From: Hyphomicrobiales bacterium
GTDB lineage: Bacteria > Pseudomonadota > Alphaproteobacteria > Rhizobiales > Beijerinckiaceae
Reading direction: 5' to 3'
Length of the DNA stretch: 64,000 bases
NCBI GenBank assembly: GCA_900466745.1
Contig: UBNE01000022.1
Span: forward strand, 101,400-165,399
In this document: positions 25,427 to 33,517 of the stretch, in pieces
How positions within the stretch are numbered: the first letter of the stretch is position 1
How the letters are laid out: every line of letters starts with the position of its first letter
Translations under genes and position numbers: made by a program
Notes under the pieces: generated by a model
Database searches by the model: none
What the model was told of the DNA's origin: nothing
What the model saw: the letters and a program-made list of their open reading frames with translations, nothing else

Positions 25427-26278
25427 TCAGCCGTCGGGGCGGATCGGCTCGCATAGATAGCGCGGCCGCTGCCCCTGCGCGAGGCGTTCGGTCAGGGCGG
25501 GCAGCAGCAATTCGGCTTCCTCGGCGAGCTTCCAGGGCGGGTTGGCGATCAGCAGCCCGGTGGCGCCGAGACCGCCGGCCGCTTCCGGCCGGTCGACGTC
25601 GATCTCCAGCCGCAGCAGGCGGCCGATACCGGCGTCGAGCACATCGTCGACCATCGCCGCGGCGGCGCGCCGGTCCTTCAGCGGATACCAGAGCATGTAG
25701 ATGCCGGTCGGCCATTTGCGATGCGCGGCGACGAACTGGGCCGTCAGCGTCGCGAATTCGTCCTTCTCCTCGAAGGGAGGGTCGATCAGCACCAGGCCGC
25801 GGCGTTCCTTGGGCGGGATATTGGCGCGCAATGCCGTCCAGCCGTCGATCGCCAGGGCCTTGCAGCGCGAATCGCGGGCCAGAACCTCGGCGAGCCTGCG
25901 ATAGGTCGGCGGGTGGAGCTCGGCCGCGATCAGGCGGTCGAAGGGCCGCATGGCGTGGCGGCAGAACCAGGGCGAGCCGGGATAGGCATCGGGCCCGTAC
26001 GCGGAGCGGATGGCGGCGAGCGCGGCGCGATAGGGGGCGAGCAGGGGCTCGGCCGCGGCCGATAGCGGCGAGCGGTCGAGGCGCGCCACGCCGTCCTTCC
26101 ATTCATGGGTCCGCGACGCCTCCTCCGAGCCGAGATCGTAGCGCCCGACCCCGGCATGGGTGTCGATCGCGCGATAGGGCGTCGGCTTGGCGTCGAGATG
26201 CAGGAGAATGCGCGCGAGCACGGCGTGCTTGAGCACATCGGCGAAATTTCCGGCGTGGAAGCCGTGGCGATAGTTCAT
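25427..26278 (-). CDS. rlmJ: 23S rRNA (adenine(2030)-N6)-methyltransferase
   Basis: RlmJ methylates A2030 of 23S rRNA. The 283-residue protein starts MNYRHGFHAGNFADVLKHAV, the family hallmark, has IDTHAGVGRYDL near residue 38 for SAM binding and the catalytic DPPFE motif near residue 165. Length matches E. coli RlmJ. It lies 35 bases upstream of the GST gene on the same strand. Confidence 0.94.
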   Translation of the reverse strand: MNYRHGFHAGNFADVLKHAVLARILLHLDAKPTPYRAIDTHAGVGRYDLGSEEASRTHEWKDGVARLDRSPLSAAAEPLLAPYRAALAAIRSAYGPDAYPGSPWFCRHAMRPFDRLIAAELHPPTYRRLAEVLARDSRCKALAIDGWTALRANIPPKERRGLVLIDPPFEEKDEFATLTAQFVAAHRKWPTGIYMLWYPLKDRRAAAAMVDDVLDAGIGRLLRLEIDVDRPEAAGGLGATGLLIANPPWKLAEEAELLLPALTERLAQGQRPRYLCEPIRPDG

Positions 26279-26322
26279 GCGCCGCTTCTAGACCATAACC
26301 GGCCGCGGGAGCGAGCGCGGCG

Positions 26323-27003
26323 TCAGCGTGGGGCGAGGACGGTCAGCGAGCGCGCGCGGCAGCCGGAACGGTCGACTTCCGGGCAGCTCCGGAAGCCGCG
26401 CAGATCCTTGCTGAAGCAGATGCGGACCTCCTGGAGCATGCCGCGCCGGCATGAGACCGACATCATGTCGGTGCGCAGGCCGGGATTGGCGGCGACGAAG
26501 GCACGTTCGAGATCGAGCACCGTCCAGCTCCTTTCGCCGTCGGTCCCGGCGAGGGCCGGCGGGATCGCGACCCTGTCGCGGGCGCGGCGAACGTCGCGGA
26601 AATAATCGGCGGGGCTGGAGCCGGTGCAGGTGCCGTGCTTGCGCCATTCGTAGCGGGCGAGGCCTTGGCTCGGATAGACGCCTTCGGCCTCCGCCATGGC
26701 CAGGCGCGAGGGCGAGCGATTCGCGGAGGAGCAGTCGCTCGGATAGCCGCGCTCATATTGCGGCCACAATCCATGGACGACGAAGCCCAGCCCGTTGCCG
26801 GCGTTGCATTGCTCACGGTTGCGCGAGCGGTCGCCGTCGAGCTCGCAGAAGCCCGGAGACCAGGACAGCGCCAGCACGTAGAAATCGAAATTCCCCGCCG
26901 GAGCGCCACCCCCGCGGCCGAAACCGAAGCCGAAGCCCTGCGCCTGGGACGGGCCGGCGAGGCAGAGCCAGGTCAGGGCCGCGACGGCCAGGCGCCGGAG
27001 CAT
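26323..27003 (-). CDS. secreted ribonuclease T2
   Basis: A 226-residue exported endoribonuclease: signal peptide to about residue 21 (SQAQ), then a Gly/Phe-rich spacer and the RNase T2 fold. Both active-site segments are present: FVVHGLWPQYE with the catalytic His77, and YEWRKHGTC with Glu119 and His123. Multiple cysteines fit periplasmic disulfides. RNase T2 cleaves RNA through 2',3'-cyclic phosphates and is typically used for RNA scavenging. It is 10 bases downstream of a small exported protein on the same strand, so the two are probably co-transcribed. Confidence 0.93.
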   Translation of the reverse strand: MLRRLAVAALTWLCLAGPSQAQGFGFGFGRGGGAPAGNFDFYVLALSWSPGFCELDGDRSRNREQCNAGNGLGFVVHGLWPQYERGYPSDCSSANRSPSRLAMAEAEGVYPSQGLARYEWRKHGTCTGSSPADYFRDVRRARDRVAIPPALAGTDGERSWTVLDLERAFVAANPGLRTDMMSVSCRRGMLQEVRICFSKDLRGFRSCPEVDRSGCRARSLTVLAPR

Positions 27004-27013
27004 CGGGCGCGGC

Positions 27014-27475
27014 TCAGGGGCGGGCCATCTTGCAGTCGGGCGCGTAGGAAAGCTCGCGATCGAGCCCGGCGACGCACCAGTTGACGTTCCAGGTCATGCC
27101 GAAGAGGCCGAGATTCTCCCGGACCGAGTAGTCGACGCGGTGATAGACGCCGTTGTTCAGCATCAGCCGTGCGGTGCAGAAGCGGCGCGGGATCATGTCG
27201 TCGCCCCAGGGGCGGTAGCCGATCTGCGCGATCCGGTCGTAGGAGAGCGCCTGCAACGGCCCCCAATAGGTCGATTCGCGCGAATTGAACCAGCTCGTCA
27301 GCTCCGAGAGCACGGCCGGGTCGGTGCAGCCCGGCAGGTCGCCATACATCGGCACGATGCGTTCCTCGGCGCGGTCGGGCGGCGCGACATGGCGGCGGCC
27401 GGCAGCTTCGGCATGGGCGAAGCCGGCCAGGCAGGCGAGCGAGACGAGGGCGGTGCGGATGAAAGCGCGGCGCAT
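27014..27475 (-). CDS. small exported cysteine-containing protein upstream of RNase T2
   Basis: A 153-residue protein with a signal peptide (about residues 1-24, FAHAEA). The mature part has four cysteines in two regions (PGCTDP, RRFCTAR, NWCVAG, PDCKMARP) and several tryptophans and tyrosines, suggesting a small disulfide-bonded periplasmic domain. I do not recognise a named family. Its stop is 10 bases before the RNase T2 start, so a functional link (inhibitor, chaperone or cofactor-like partner) is possible but unproven. Confidence 0.75.
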   Translation of the reverse strand: MRRAFIRTALVSLACLAGFAHAEAAGRRHVAPPDRAEERIVPMYGDLPGCTDPAVLSELTSWFNSRESTYWGPLQALSYDRIAQIGYRPWGDDMIPRRFCTARLMLNNGVYHRVDYSVRENLGLFGMTWNVNWCVAGLDRELSYAPDCKMARP

Positions 27476-27692
27476 GGAATCGGGCCTCTTAAAGGCGAAT
27501 GCGAGTTGCGCTTACGATGGCGGTCCGCCCGCCGGGGGTCAAGGCGCGCCGTTACGGCACGGCGTCGCCCGGCGCTGGCTGTGGCATTTCGGCCCGGTTC
27601 GGCCCTGCGCGCGGCGCCGGTCGCGACCGGCACGGGACAGGGTGGCGGGACGGCGGCGGATCGGCGACAGTCGCGGCGACGAAGGAGGTCAC

Positions 27693-28328
27693 ATGGACGA
27701 TTGCTTCGACGACCCGGCGAGCCGCATCGCGGACGACGCCACGCTGCGCGCGCATATCGGCGCCGTGAGCCCGGTGGTGCAGCACAAGGTGTTCGACCGG
27801 CTCGACCACTTCTGCCGCGACTTCATCGCGCTTTCGCCCTTCCTGGTGCTGGCGAGCAGCGACGGCGCGGGCGGCGTGGATGCGAGCCCGCGCGGCGACG
27901 CCCCCGGCTTCGTGCGCGTGCTCGACGATCGCACCCTGCTCATTCCCGATCGCAGGGGCAACAACCGGGTCGACAGCTTCGGCAATGTCGTCGCCTCGCC
28001 CGGGATCGGCATCGTCTTCATGGTGCCGGGCATCAACGAGACGCTGCGGGTCAACGGCAAGGCGCGGGTGACGCGGGACGCGGCGCTGCTGGAGCCCTCG
28101 ACGGTGCAGCAGCGGCCGCCGCTGACCGGCTTCCTGGTCTCCGTCGAGGAAGCCTATTTCCATTGCGGCAAGGCGCTGATCCGCTCGAAGCTGTGGGACC
28201 CCGCGGCGCAGGTGCCGCGCCACAGCTTCCCGACGCTCGGCCGCATCGTCGCCGAGCAGACCAGGCTGGTCGAGGCGGGCGAGGCCGACCGCAACCTGGA
28301 GGAGGGCTATCGCAGCCGCCTTTATTGA
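27693..28328 (+). CDS. PPOX-class FMN-dependent flavoprotein (MSMEG_1061-like)
   Basis: A 211-residue split-barrel flavoprotein of the pyridoxamine 5'-phosphate oxidase-like class. Visible motifs are PFLVLASSDGAGGVDASPRGD near residue 48 (in two pieces), LLIPDRRGNNRVDSFGNV near 85 and PGINETLRVNGKARV near 112. Proteins of this kind bind FMN or F420 and reduce unknown substrates. AAGGAGG at 27682-27688 sets the ATG at 27693 as start, although the frame extends upstream. It is divergent from the RNase T2 pair and convergent with the EamA gene. Confidence 0.87.
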   Translation: MDDCFDDPASRIADDATLRAHIGAVSPVVQHKVFDRLDHFCRDFIALSPFLVLASSDGAGGVDASPRGDAPGFVRVLDDRTLLIPDRRGNNRVDSFGNVVASPGIGIVFMVPGINETLRVNGKARVTRDAALLEPSTVQQRPPLTGFLVSVEEAYFHCGKALIRSKLWDPAAQVPRHSFPTLGRIVAEQTRLVEAGEADRNLEEGYRSRLY

Positions 28329-28353
28329 GAGGCGGCCCGGCGCCGCAGCGGGA

Positions 28354-29301
28354 TCAGACCTTTTCGACGGCCGGCCGGGCCGATGCCGGGCCCTGGCGCG
28401 GCGCGGCCGGGGGCGTCGCCGGAAGGCGGCCTCCTTCCAGGCGCGCCGAGCGCCGCTCCAGCAGGATCAGCGCCAGCCCGGCGACGACGATCAGGGCGGC
28501 GCCGCAGAGCATCGTCAGCGTGGGCCAGTCGCCGAAGAACAGCCAGCCGAAGAGCAGCGCCCAGATGATGAAGGTGTACTGATAGGGCGCCACCACCGAG
28601 GCCTCGGCGAGCTTGAGCGAGCGCGTGACGCAGAGATGGCCGAGCAGGGCGACGATGCCGAGCAGGGCGAGCAGGCCGAAGTCGCGCAAGGTGGGCGTCA
28701 CCCAGCCGAAGGGCAGGAGCGCGAGGCCGAGCAGGAGCGAGCCGAAGGTCTGCCAGGCGACCAGCGTGACGTCGGGCGTGCCGCGCAGCTTGCGCCCGGC
28801 GATCAGCAGCCCGGCGAAGAGGAGGCTGCCGGCGAGCGCCAGCAGCGCCGGGGGCGAGAAGCTCGCGCCCGAGGGGGCGAGCGCCAGCGCCACGCCGAGG
28901 AAGCCGAGGCCCGCCGCCGCCCAGCGGGCGGGCTCGACTTTCTCGCCGAGCAGCAGCGCCGCGAGCAGCACCGCCCAGACGGGAGCGGCCATCCATAGGG
29001 TCATGGTGTCGGCCAGCGGCAGATAGACGACGCAGACATAGAAGAGCGTCGATTCGCTCGCGCCGATCGCGACGCGCAGCCATTGCAGCCCCGGGCGCTC
29101 CGGCCGCAGCGTCCGGCGCAGGCCCTGCTTCAGGATGAAGGGCGCAAGCACGAGAAGCGCCGCGGCGCTGCGCACCAGCATGAGCTGGCCCGGCGTGTAG
29201 GTCGAGACCAGCCATTTGCCCATCACGTCGTTGAGCGAGAACAGCAGGATGCCGAACAGCATCGTGGCGATGCCGAGCAGGGAGGCGTTGCGGGCGGTCA
29301 T
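28354..29301 (-). CDS. EamA/DMT-family transporter (RhaT/RarD-like exporter)
   Basis: A 315-residue inner-membrane protein with ten predicted helices in two EamA halves (first half about residues 10-145, second about 155-290) and a Pro/Ala-rich cytoplasmic tail. DMT exporters release small metabolites such as amino acids or purines; the substrate here cannot be told. The start MTARNASLLGIATML gives the normal family length. It is divergent from the ArsR-SRPBCC operon. Confidence 0.88.
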   Translation of the reverse strand: MTARNASLLGIATMLFGILLFSLNDVMGKWLVSTYTPGQLMLVRSAAALLVLAPFILKQGLRRTLRPERPGLQWLRVAIGASESTLFYVCVVYLPLADTMTLWMAAPVWAVLLAALLLGEKVEPARWAAAGLGFLGVALALAPSGASFSPPALLALAGSLLFAGLLIAGRKLRGTPDVTLVAWQTFGSLLLGLALLPFGWVTPTLRDFGLLALLGIVALLGHLCVTRSLKLAEASVVAPYQYTFIIWALLFGWLFFGDWPTLTMLCGAALIVVAGLALILLERRSARLEGGRLPATPPAAPRQGPASARPAVEKV

Positions 29302-29386
29302 GACGGCTGGCGGTTCCTCGGGAACCCTCCACTGGCCCGGCCCGCCGCGGCTGGCAAGTCCCGCGCGGGAGGGGGCGTCATGCGGT

Positions 29387-29431
29387 CAATAATTTAACGA
29401 TTGACTTAATTAAGTGAAACGTTAATTATTG
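29387..29431. promoter_or_regulatory. AT-rich palindromic operator/promoter of the ArsR-type gene
   Basis: CAATAATTTAACG (29387-29399) is nearly the reverse complement of CGTTAATTATTG (29420-29431), and ACTTAATTAAGT (29404-29415) between them is a perfect 12-bp palindrome. The stretch is strikingly AT-rich in a high-GC region and abuts the ATG at 29435, which lacks a Shine-Dalgarno. This is the expected layout of an ArsR-family autoregulatory operator. Binding is inferred. Confidence 0.65.
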
Positions 29432-29434
29432 GCC

Positions 29435-29752
29435 ATGGATCAGTTTGCCGCCCTCGCCGAACCGACGCGCCGCCAGATCGTGGAGATGCTGGGGGAGGGA
29501 CCGCTGGCCGCCGGCGAGATCGCGGCGCGGTTCAGGATCAGCGCCCCCGCCGTCTCGCAGCATCTCAAGGTGCTGAAGGAGGCGGGGCTGGTGCGGGTCG
29601 AGGTCGCGGGCCAGAGGCGGATCTACAGCCTCGACACAGCCGGCCTCGACGCCTTCGAGAGCTGGGTGCGCAAGGTGCGCGGCTTCTGGAACGCGCGTCT
29701 CGACCTGCTGGAGACGGAGCTGGGCAAGCCCGAAGCGGAAGAGGGAGAATGA
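29435..29752 (+). CDS. ArsR-family winged-helix regulator
   Basis: A 105-residue repressor with ALAEPTRRQIVEML near residue 5 and a helix-turn-helix RFRISAPAVSQHLKVLKEAGLV near residue 33 (core ISAPAVSQHLKVLKEAGL). It lacks the metal-binding Cys clusters of ArsR/SmtB metal sensors, as in the ArsR regulators paired with SRPBCC proteins. The stop overlaps the start of the SRPBCC gene (ATGA), so they form one operon, probably autoregulated through the palindromes just upstream. An in-frame TTG at 29429 is an alternative start. Confidence 0.9.
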   Translation: MDQFAALAEPTRRQIVEMLGEGPLAAGEIAARFRISAPAVSQHLKVLKEAGLVRVEVAGQRRIYSLDTAGLDAFESWVRKVRGFWNARLDLLETELGKPEAEEGE

Positions 29753-30297
29753 CGATGAGCGCGTATGGCGTTGTTCTGGAAAGCGGGGCGGTGCGCTTCG
29801 AGCGGCTGCTGCCGGGCCCGATCGAGCGGGTCTGGGCCCATGTCACCGAAGGCGACAAGCGGTCGAAATGGTTCTGCGGGGGCGAGGTCGAGCCGCGGGT
29901 CGGCGGCAGCGTCGCGCTGTTCTTCAAGCATTCGCAGATCACCGACGAGCCGCCGCCGGAAAGCGCCCGCGAGATGAACGACCGGGGCAAGCTGATGGCG
30001 GGCACGGTGACGGCCTGGGAGCCGCCGCACCGCTTCGCCTTCAACTGGATCGGGATGGGAGAGCCGGATTCGGACGTCGAGTTCGTGCTGTCGCAGGTCG
30101 GCGACAAGGTCCGGCTGGTGCTGACGCATCGGCGGCTGGCGACGCGGAGCCGGATGGCGCTGGTCTCCAGCGGCTGGCACCTGCATCTCGGCCTGCTGGA
30201 GGACCTGCTCGCCGGGGCGCCGCCGCGCGGCTTCTGGTCGGTGCATCAGCGGCTCGAGGCGGAATATGCCGAGCGCCTGAAGGATGCGCCGGTCTGA
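29749..30297 (+). CDS. SRPBCC/AHSA1-domain protein partnered with ArsR
   Basis: A 182-residue START-like protein of the AHSA1 (activator of Hsp90 ATPase homologue) group, with LPGPIERVWAHVTEGDKRSKWF near residue 23 (core PIERVWAHVTEGDKRSKWF) and HRLATRSRM-type C-terminal strands before GWHLHLGLLEDLL. The fold binds hydrophobic ligands; the function of ArsR-coupled members is mostly unknown. It is translationally coupled to the ArsR gene. Confidence 0.88.
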   Translation: MTMSAYGVVLESGAVRFERLLPGPIERVWAHVTEGDKRSKWFCGGEVEPRVGGSVALFFKHSQITDEPPPESAREMNDRGKLMAGTVTAWEPPHRFAFNWIGMGEPDSDVEFVLSQVGDKVRLVLTHRRLATRSRMALVSSGWHLHLGLLEDLLAGAPPRGFWSVHQRLEAEYAERLKDAPV

Positions 30298-30317
30298 GCG
30301 GCGCGGTACCGTCGCGG

Positions 30318-30343
30318 AAGGTCCGGCCTGCGCCGGGCCTTTT
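30318..30343. terminator. terminator between convergent SRPBCC and ClC genes
   Basis: AAGGTCCGGC (30318-30327) pairs with GCCGGGCCTT (30332-30341), including one G-U pair, over a 4-base loop and is followed by a short T-run. It lies 20 bases after the SRPBCC stop and 14 bases from the leftward ClC gene's stop, so it probably works in both directions. Confidence 0.75.
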
Positions 30344-30356
30344 CGCTCGGATGGGG

Positions 30357-31709
30357 CTATGCCGGCGAGGGCGCGGCCTGGGCACGCCGCTGGCGCAGGA
30401 CATCGGCGATGAAGAGGCGCGAGAGCGCGTGGTAGAGCGGCTCGCGCGTGATCAGCCGCGCCGTGCCGTAGCCCAGCACCGAAGCGGCCATCAGCGCGAT
30501 GACGTTGTCGTGGTTCCCGGTCATTTCGAGGATGATGACGAAGGCCGTCATCGGCGCCTGGACGACGCCGGAGAAGTAGCCGGCCATGCCCAGCAGGGCG
30601 GCAAGCCCGATCGGCGAGCCGAGCAGGTGCCCGAGCGTGCTGCCGAGACCGGCGCCGACCGAGAGGGAAGGCGCGAACAGGCCGCCGGGAATGCCGGAGA
30701 CGGAGGAGGCGAGGCTCGCCAGGAACTTCGCCAGGAAGAAGGAGGCCGGCAGCGGCGCGCCCTCGATGGCGCCGCGCGCCTGCGCGTAGCCGGTGCCGAA
30801 GGTCATGCCGCCGGTGAGGACGCCGACCACGGCGACGAGGCCGCCGGCGAGCACCGCGACGATCAGCGTGCGCGCCAGCGGCGTCCTTCCCCGCCAGCGG
30901 CGGATGCGCCGGGTCAGCCCGACCATGAGGCTGCTGAAGCAGGCGCCGAAGCCGCCGCCGATGACGCCGCAGCAGAGAACGAGCAGGCCGTCCCGCTTCA
31001 GCTCGGCGGTGGCGTGGGTGACGCCGAAATAGGTGTAGTTCCCGACGATGGCGAGCGAGGCGAGGCCGGCGATGATGACCGCCGAGAGCACGATGCCGTT
31101 GGTGCGGGCCTGGTAGGTCCGGCTCATCTCCTCGATGGCGAAGACGATGCCGGCGAGCGGCGTGTTGAAGGCGGCGGCGATGCCTGCGGCGGAACCGGCC
31201 AGGATCAGTCCCCGCGCCTGGGCCATGCCGCCCCAGCGGGCCGCCTGCAGCATGATCGAGGCGCCGACCTGCACCGTGGGGCCCTCGCGGCCGATCGAGG
31301 CGCCGCAGAGCAGGCCGAGCACGGTCATGACGATCTTGCCGGCGGCGATCCGCAGCGACAGGAAGCCGGAGCGCTCGGCGTCGTCGCGCAGATGGCGCGC
31401 AGCGATCGCCTGCGGAATGCCGCTGCCCTGCGAGCCCTGGACGAAGCGCGCCGCGACGAAGGCGCACAGGCAAAAGCCAAGCGGCGTCACCAGCAGCGGC
31501 AGGAAGCGCAGCCCGTCCTGCCGTGTCGCCACCAGGGAGAACAGATGCTGCGCCCCGTCGGCGAGCCGGGCGAAGCCCGCGCTGACGATGCCGATCGCCA
31601 GCGCACCGAGCCAGAAGACCAGCCGCTGCCGCCAGTAGCGCGGCGTGACGACCAGGGCGCGGGAACGCCGGAGCAAGCGCATTCTGCCTGGGCGGGCCAT
31701 CTCGTCCAT
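30357..31709 (-). CDS. ClC-family chloride channel/transporter
   Basis: A 450-residue protein with the ClC fold of many hydrophobic helices. Selectivity-filter motifs are GSGIP at residues 95-99 and GREGP at 140-144, where the gating glutamate is Glu142. There are no CBS domains after the membrane part. It could be an H+/Cl- antiporter or a channel; this cannot be decided from the motifs read here. Monocistronic and convergent with the ArsR-SRPBCC operon. Confidence 0.92.
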   Translation of the reverse strand: MDEMARPGRMRLLRRSRALVVTPRYWRQRLVFWLGALAIGIVSAGFARLADGAQHLFSLVATRQDGLRFLPLLVTPLGFCLCAFVAARFVQGSQGSGIPQAIAARHLRDDAERSGFLSLRIAAGKIVMTVLGLLCGASIGREGPTVQVGASIMLQAARWGGMAQARGLILAGSAAGIAAAFNTPLAGIVFAIEEMSRTYQARTNGIVLSAVIIAGLASLAIVGNYTYFGVTHATAELKRDGLLVLCCGVIGGGFGACFSSLMVGLTRRIRRWRGRTPLARTLIVAVLAGGLVAVVGVLTGGMTFGTGYAQARGAIEGAPLPASFFLAKFLASLASSVSGIPGGLFAPSLSVGAGLGSTLGHLLGSPIGLAALLGMAGYFSGVVQAPMTAFVIILEMTGNHDNVIALMAASVLGYGTARLITREPLYHALSRLFIADVLRQRRAQAAPSPA

Positions 31710-31842
31710 TCTCCGGGAGCCGATCGCGACGCAACCGGCTATAGCATCCGCCGAAAAACCGAATCCACCGCCGGGATGCCCGGCTGCGGCCGCGGCGCGT
31801 CGATTTCGCGGAGTCCGGCTCCGTGCCGGGCCGGGGATCGGC

Positions 31843-32370
31843 CTACAGGCTGGCCGCGGCGCGCGCGGCCTGGTCGTACTGGCCGGAGAGCGAGCGCATG
31901 ACGGCGGCGATCTCCGACAGGCGGGCCGGGTCTGCGCCGGCGGCGCGGACGGATTTGACCAGAAGCTGCTCGCGGATCTGCGCGTAGCGCCGGCAGGCTT
32001 CCTCTCCGGCCGGCGTGACCTCGACCGTCTTCTCCTTGCCCTTGCGGCTGCCCTTGAGCAGCTTCAGCCGTTCGAGCTTCTTGAGCGAATAATTCACCAG
32101 ATGCGTGTCCTCGATGTTGAGGACGAGGCAGATATCGGCGAGCCGCTTGGCCTTGCCGCGATGATTGACGTTGTGCAGCACCAATACGTCGAGCGGCGAG
32201 AGATCGGGTATGCCGGCCGCCGCCATGCCGCGCACGATCCAGCGCTGGAAAGCGTGCACCGTCATGCTCAGCGCGAACTCGAACTCCGACAGGGCCGGCA
32301 GCGCCCCGGAGGCGAGATGGCCGGAGGAGACGATCGGTCCGAGCGTGTCGGGCAGCGGAGACTGGGACAT
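31843..32370 (-). CDS. MarR-like winged-helix regulator beside the TRAP operon
   Basis: A 175-residue winged-helix protein. ALSMTVHAFQRWIVRGM near residue 35 precedes DLSPLDVLVLHNVNHRGKAKRLADI (as core LSPLDVLVLHNVNH), a recognition helix LNIEDTHLVNYSLKKLERL and a basic wing KGSRKGKEKTVEVT. It is the last gene on the leftward TRAP-transporter strand, 123 bases after dctP, and faces the oxoprolinase locus as a set. It is a good candidate regulator of the transporter and oxoprolinase. The start at 32370 is uncertain, as no clear Shine-Dalgarno precedes it. Confidence 0.8.
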   Translation of the reverse strand: MSQSPLPDTLGPIVSSGHLASGALPALSEFEFALSMTVHAFQRWIVRGMAAAGIPDLSPLDVLVLHNVNHRGKAKRLADICLVLNIEDTHLVNYSLKKLERLKLLKGSRKGKEKTVEVTPAGEEACRRYAQIREQLLVKSVRAAGADPARLSEIAAVMRSLSGQYDQAARAAASL

Positions 32371-32382
32371 GGCTGAGGCTCG

Positions 32383-32461
32383 CGTCATTCCAGGGCCGGC
32401 GCCTGGCGCCGACCCGGGAATCTCTGGTCGGGGGATGGCCGGCTCAAGGCCGACCATGACG
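32383..32461. repeat. degenerate intergenic repeat between dctP and the MarR-like gene
   Basis: CGTCAT (32383-32388) and ATGACG (32456-32461) bound a GC-rich segment that includes GACCCGGGAATCTC. This resembles a dispersed repeat found between genes in rhizobial genomes, though here it is decayed. It separates the dctP end from the regulator and may attenuate read-through. Confidence 0.45.
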
Positions 32462-32493
32462 AGCGGCGAGGGCCGTTGCTGGAGGCTTGCGTC

Positions 32494-33483
32494 TCACATC
32501 TTCTTATAGGCGTCGATGATCGCCTGGCCGTCGGCGCCGGCCTTCTTCAGCCAGTCGGCGGTCAGCGTCTCGCCGGCCTTCTTGAAGCCGGCGGCGAGCT
32601 CCGGCGAGGGCGCCTGGACCTTCATGCCCTTGGCCTTGAGCTGGTCGAGATACCAGCCGGACTTCTCCTGCCACATCTTCCAGCCGCGCTCCTCGGCGGC
32701 GGCGGCGGCCTTCAGGATCGCGTCCTGCGTCGCCTTGTCGAGCGCGTTGAAGGCGGCCTTGTTGACGAAGGTGGCGTCCTTCGGGATCCAGGCCTGCACG
32801 TCGTAGAAATGGTCGAGCGTCTCCCAGACCTTGGAATCGTAGCCGGTGCCGCCCGACGACATGAAGGAGTTGACGACGCCGGTCGCCAGCGCCTGCGGCA
32901 ATTCGGCCGCCTGGATCGTCACCGACTGCATGCCGAGCAGTTCGCCAAGGCGCGCCGTGCCGACATTGTAGGCGCGCCATTTCAGCCCCTTCATGTCCTC
33001 GACCGTGTTGATGTCCTTCTTGGCGTAGACGCCCTGCGGCGCCCAGGGCACCATGAAGAGCAGCTTGATGCCCTGCGCGTCGAGCTTCTTCTCGATCGCC
33101 GGCTTCGAGGCGTCGTAGAGCTTCTTCGCATCGGCGAAGCTGGTCGCCAGGAAGGGCACGACGTCGATGCCGTAGACCGGGTCCTCGTTCTCGTGGAGCG
33201 ACATCAGGATCTCGCCCATCTGCGCCTGCCCGCTCGCGACGGCGCGCTTGATCTCCGGCGCCTTGAACAGGACGGCGTTGGCGTGGACGGTGATCTGGAG
33301 CTTGCCGCCGGTCGCCGCCTCGACGTCCTTGGCGAAGAGGACGAGGTTTTCCGTGTGCGGGTTGTCGGACGGGTAGGCGTTCGGCAGGTTCCACTTGGTC
33401 TGCGCGGCGGCCGGCATGGCGAAGGCGAGCAGGCTGGCGCCGCAGGCGAAAGCCGCCGCCGTCAGAGTTCTGCGATTGATCAT
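32494..33483 (-). CDS. TRAP transporter periplasmic solute-binding protein (DctP family)
   Basis: A 329-residue periplasmic protein with a signal peptide ending near residue 27 (MPAAAQ). The mature DctP fold starts KWNLPNAYPSDNPHTENLVLF and includes VRSR-type carboxylate-binding positions that I could not verify individually; LKGLKWRAYNVG near residue 160 covers the usual substrate arginine. It follows the large permease gene by 34 bases. With the divergent oxoprolinase, the ligand may be 5-oxoproline or a related cyclic amide. Confidence 0.92.
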   Translation of the reverse strand: MINRRTLTAAAFACGASLLAFAMPAAAQTKWNLPNAYPSDNPHTENLVLFAKDVEAATGGKLQITVHANAVLFKAPEIKRAVASGQAQMGEILMSLHENEDPVYGIDVVPFLATSFADAKKLYDASKPAIEKKLDAQGIKLLFMVPWAPQGVYAKKDINTVEDMKGLKWRAYNVGTARLGELLGMQSVTIQAAELPQALATGVVNSFMSSGGTGYDSKVWETLDHFYDVQAWIPKDATFVNKAAFNALDKATQDAILKAAAAAEERGWKMWQEKSGWYLDQLKAKGMKVQAPSPELAAGFKKAGETLTADWLKKAGADGQAIIDAYKKM

Positions 33484-33517
33484 GATGTCGTCCCCTCTCC
33501 GTTGATTGCGTTGGTCG

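Noticed and set aside
32370..32457. An N-terminal extension of the MarR-like protein to 32457
   Set aside because: The extra residues are Pro/Gly-rich and overlap a degenerate intergenic repeat, so they are unlikely to be coding.
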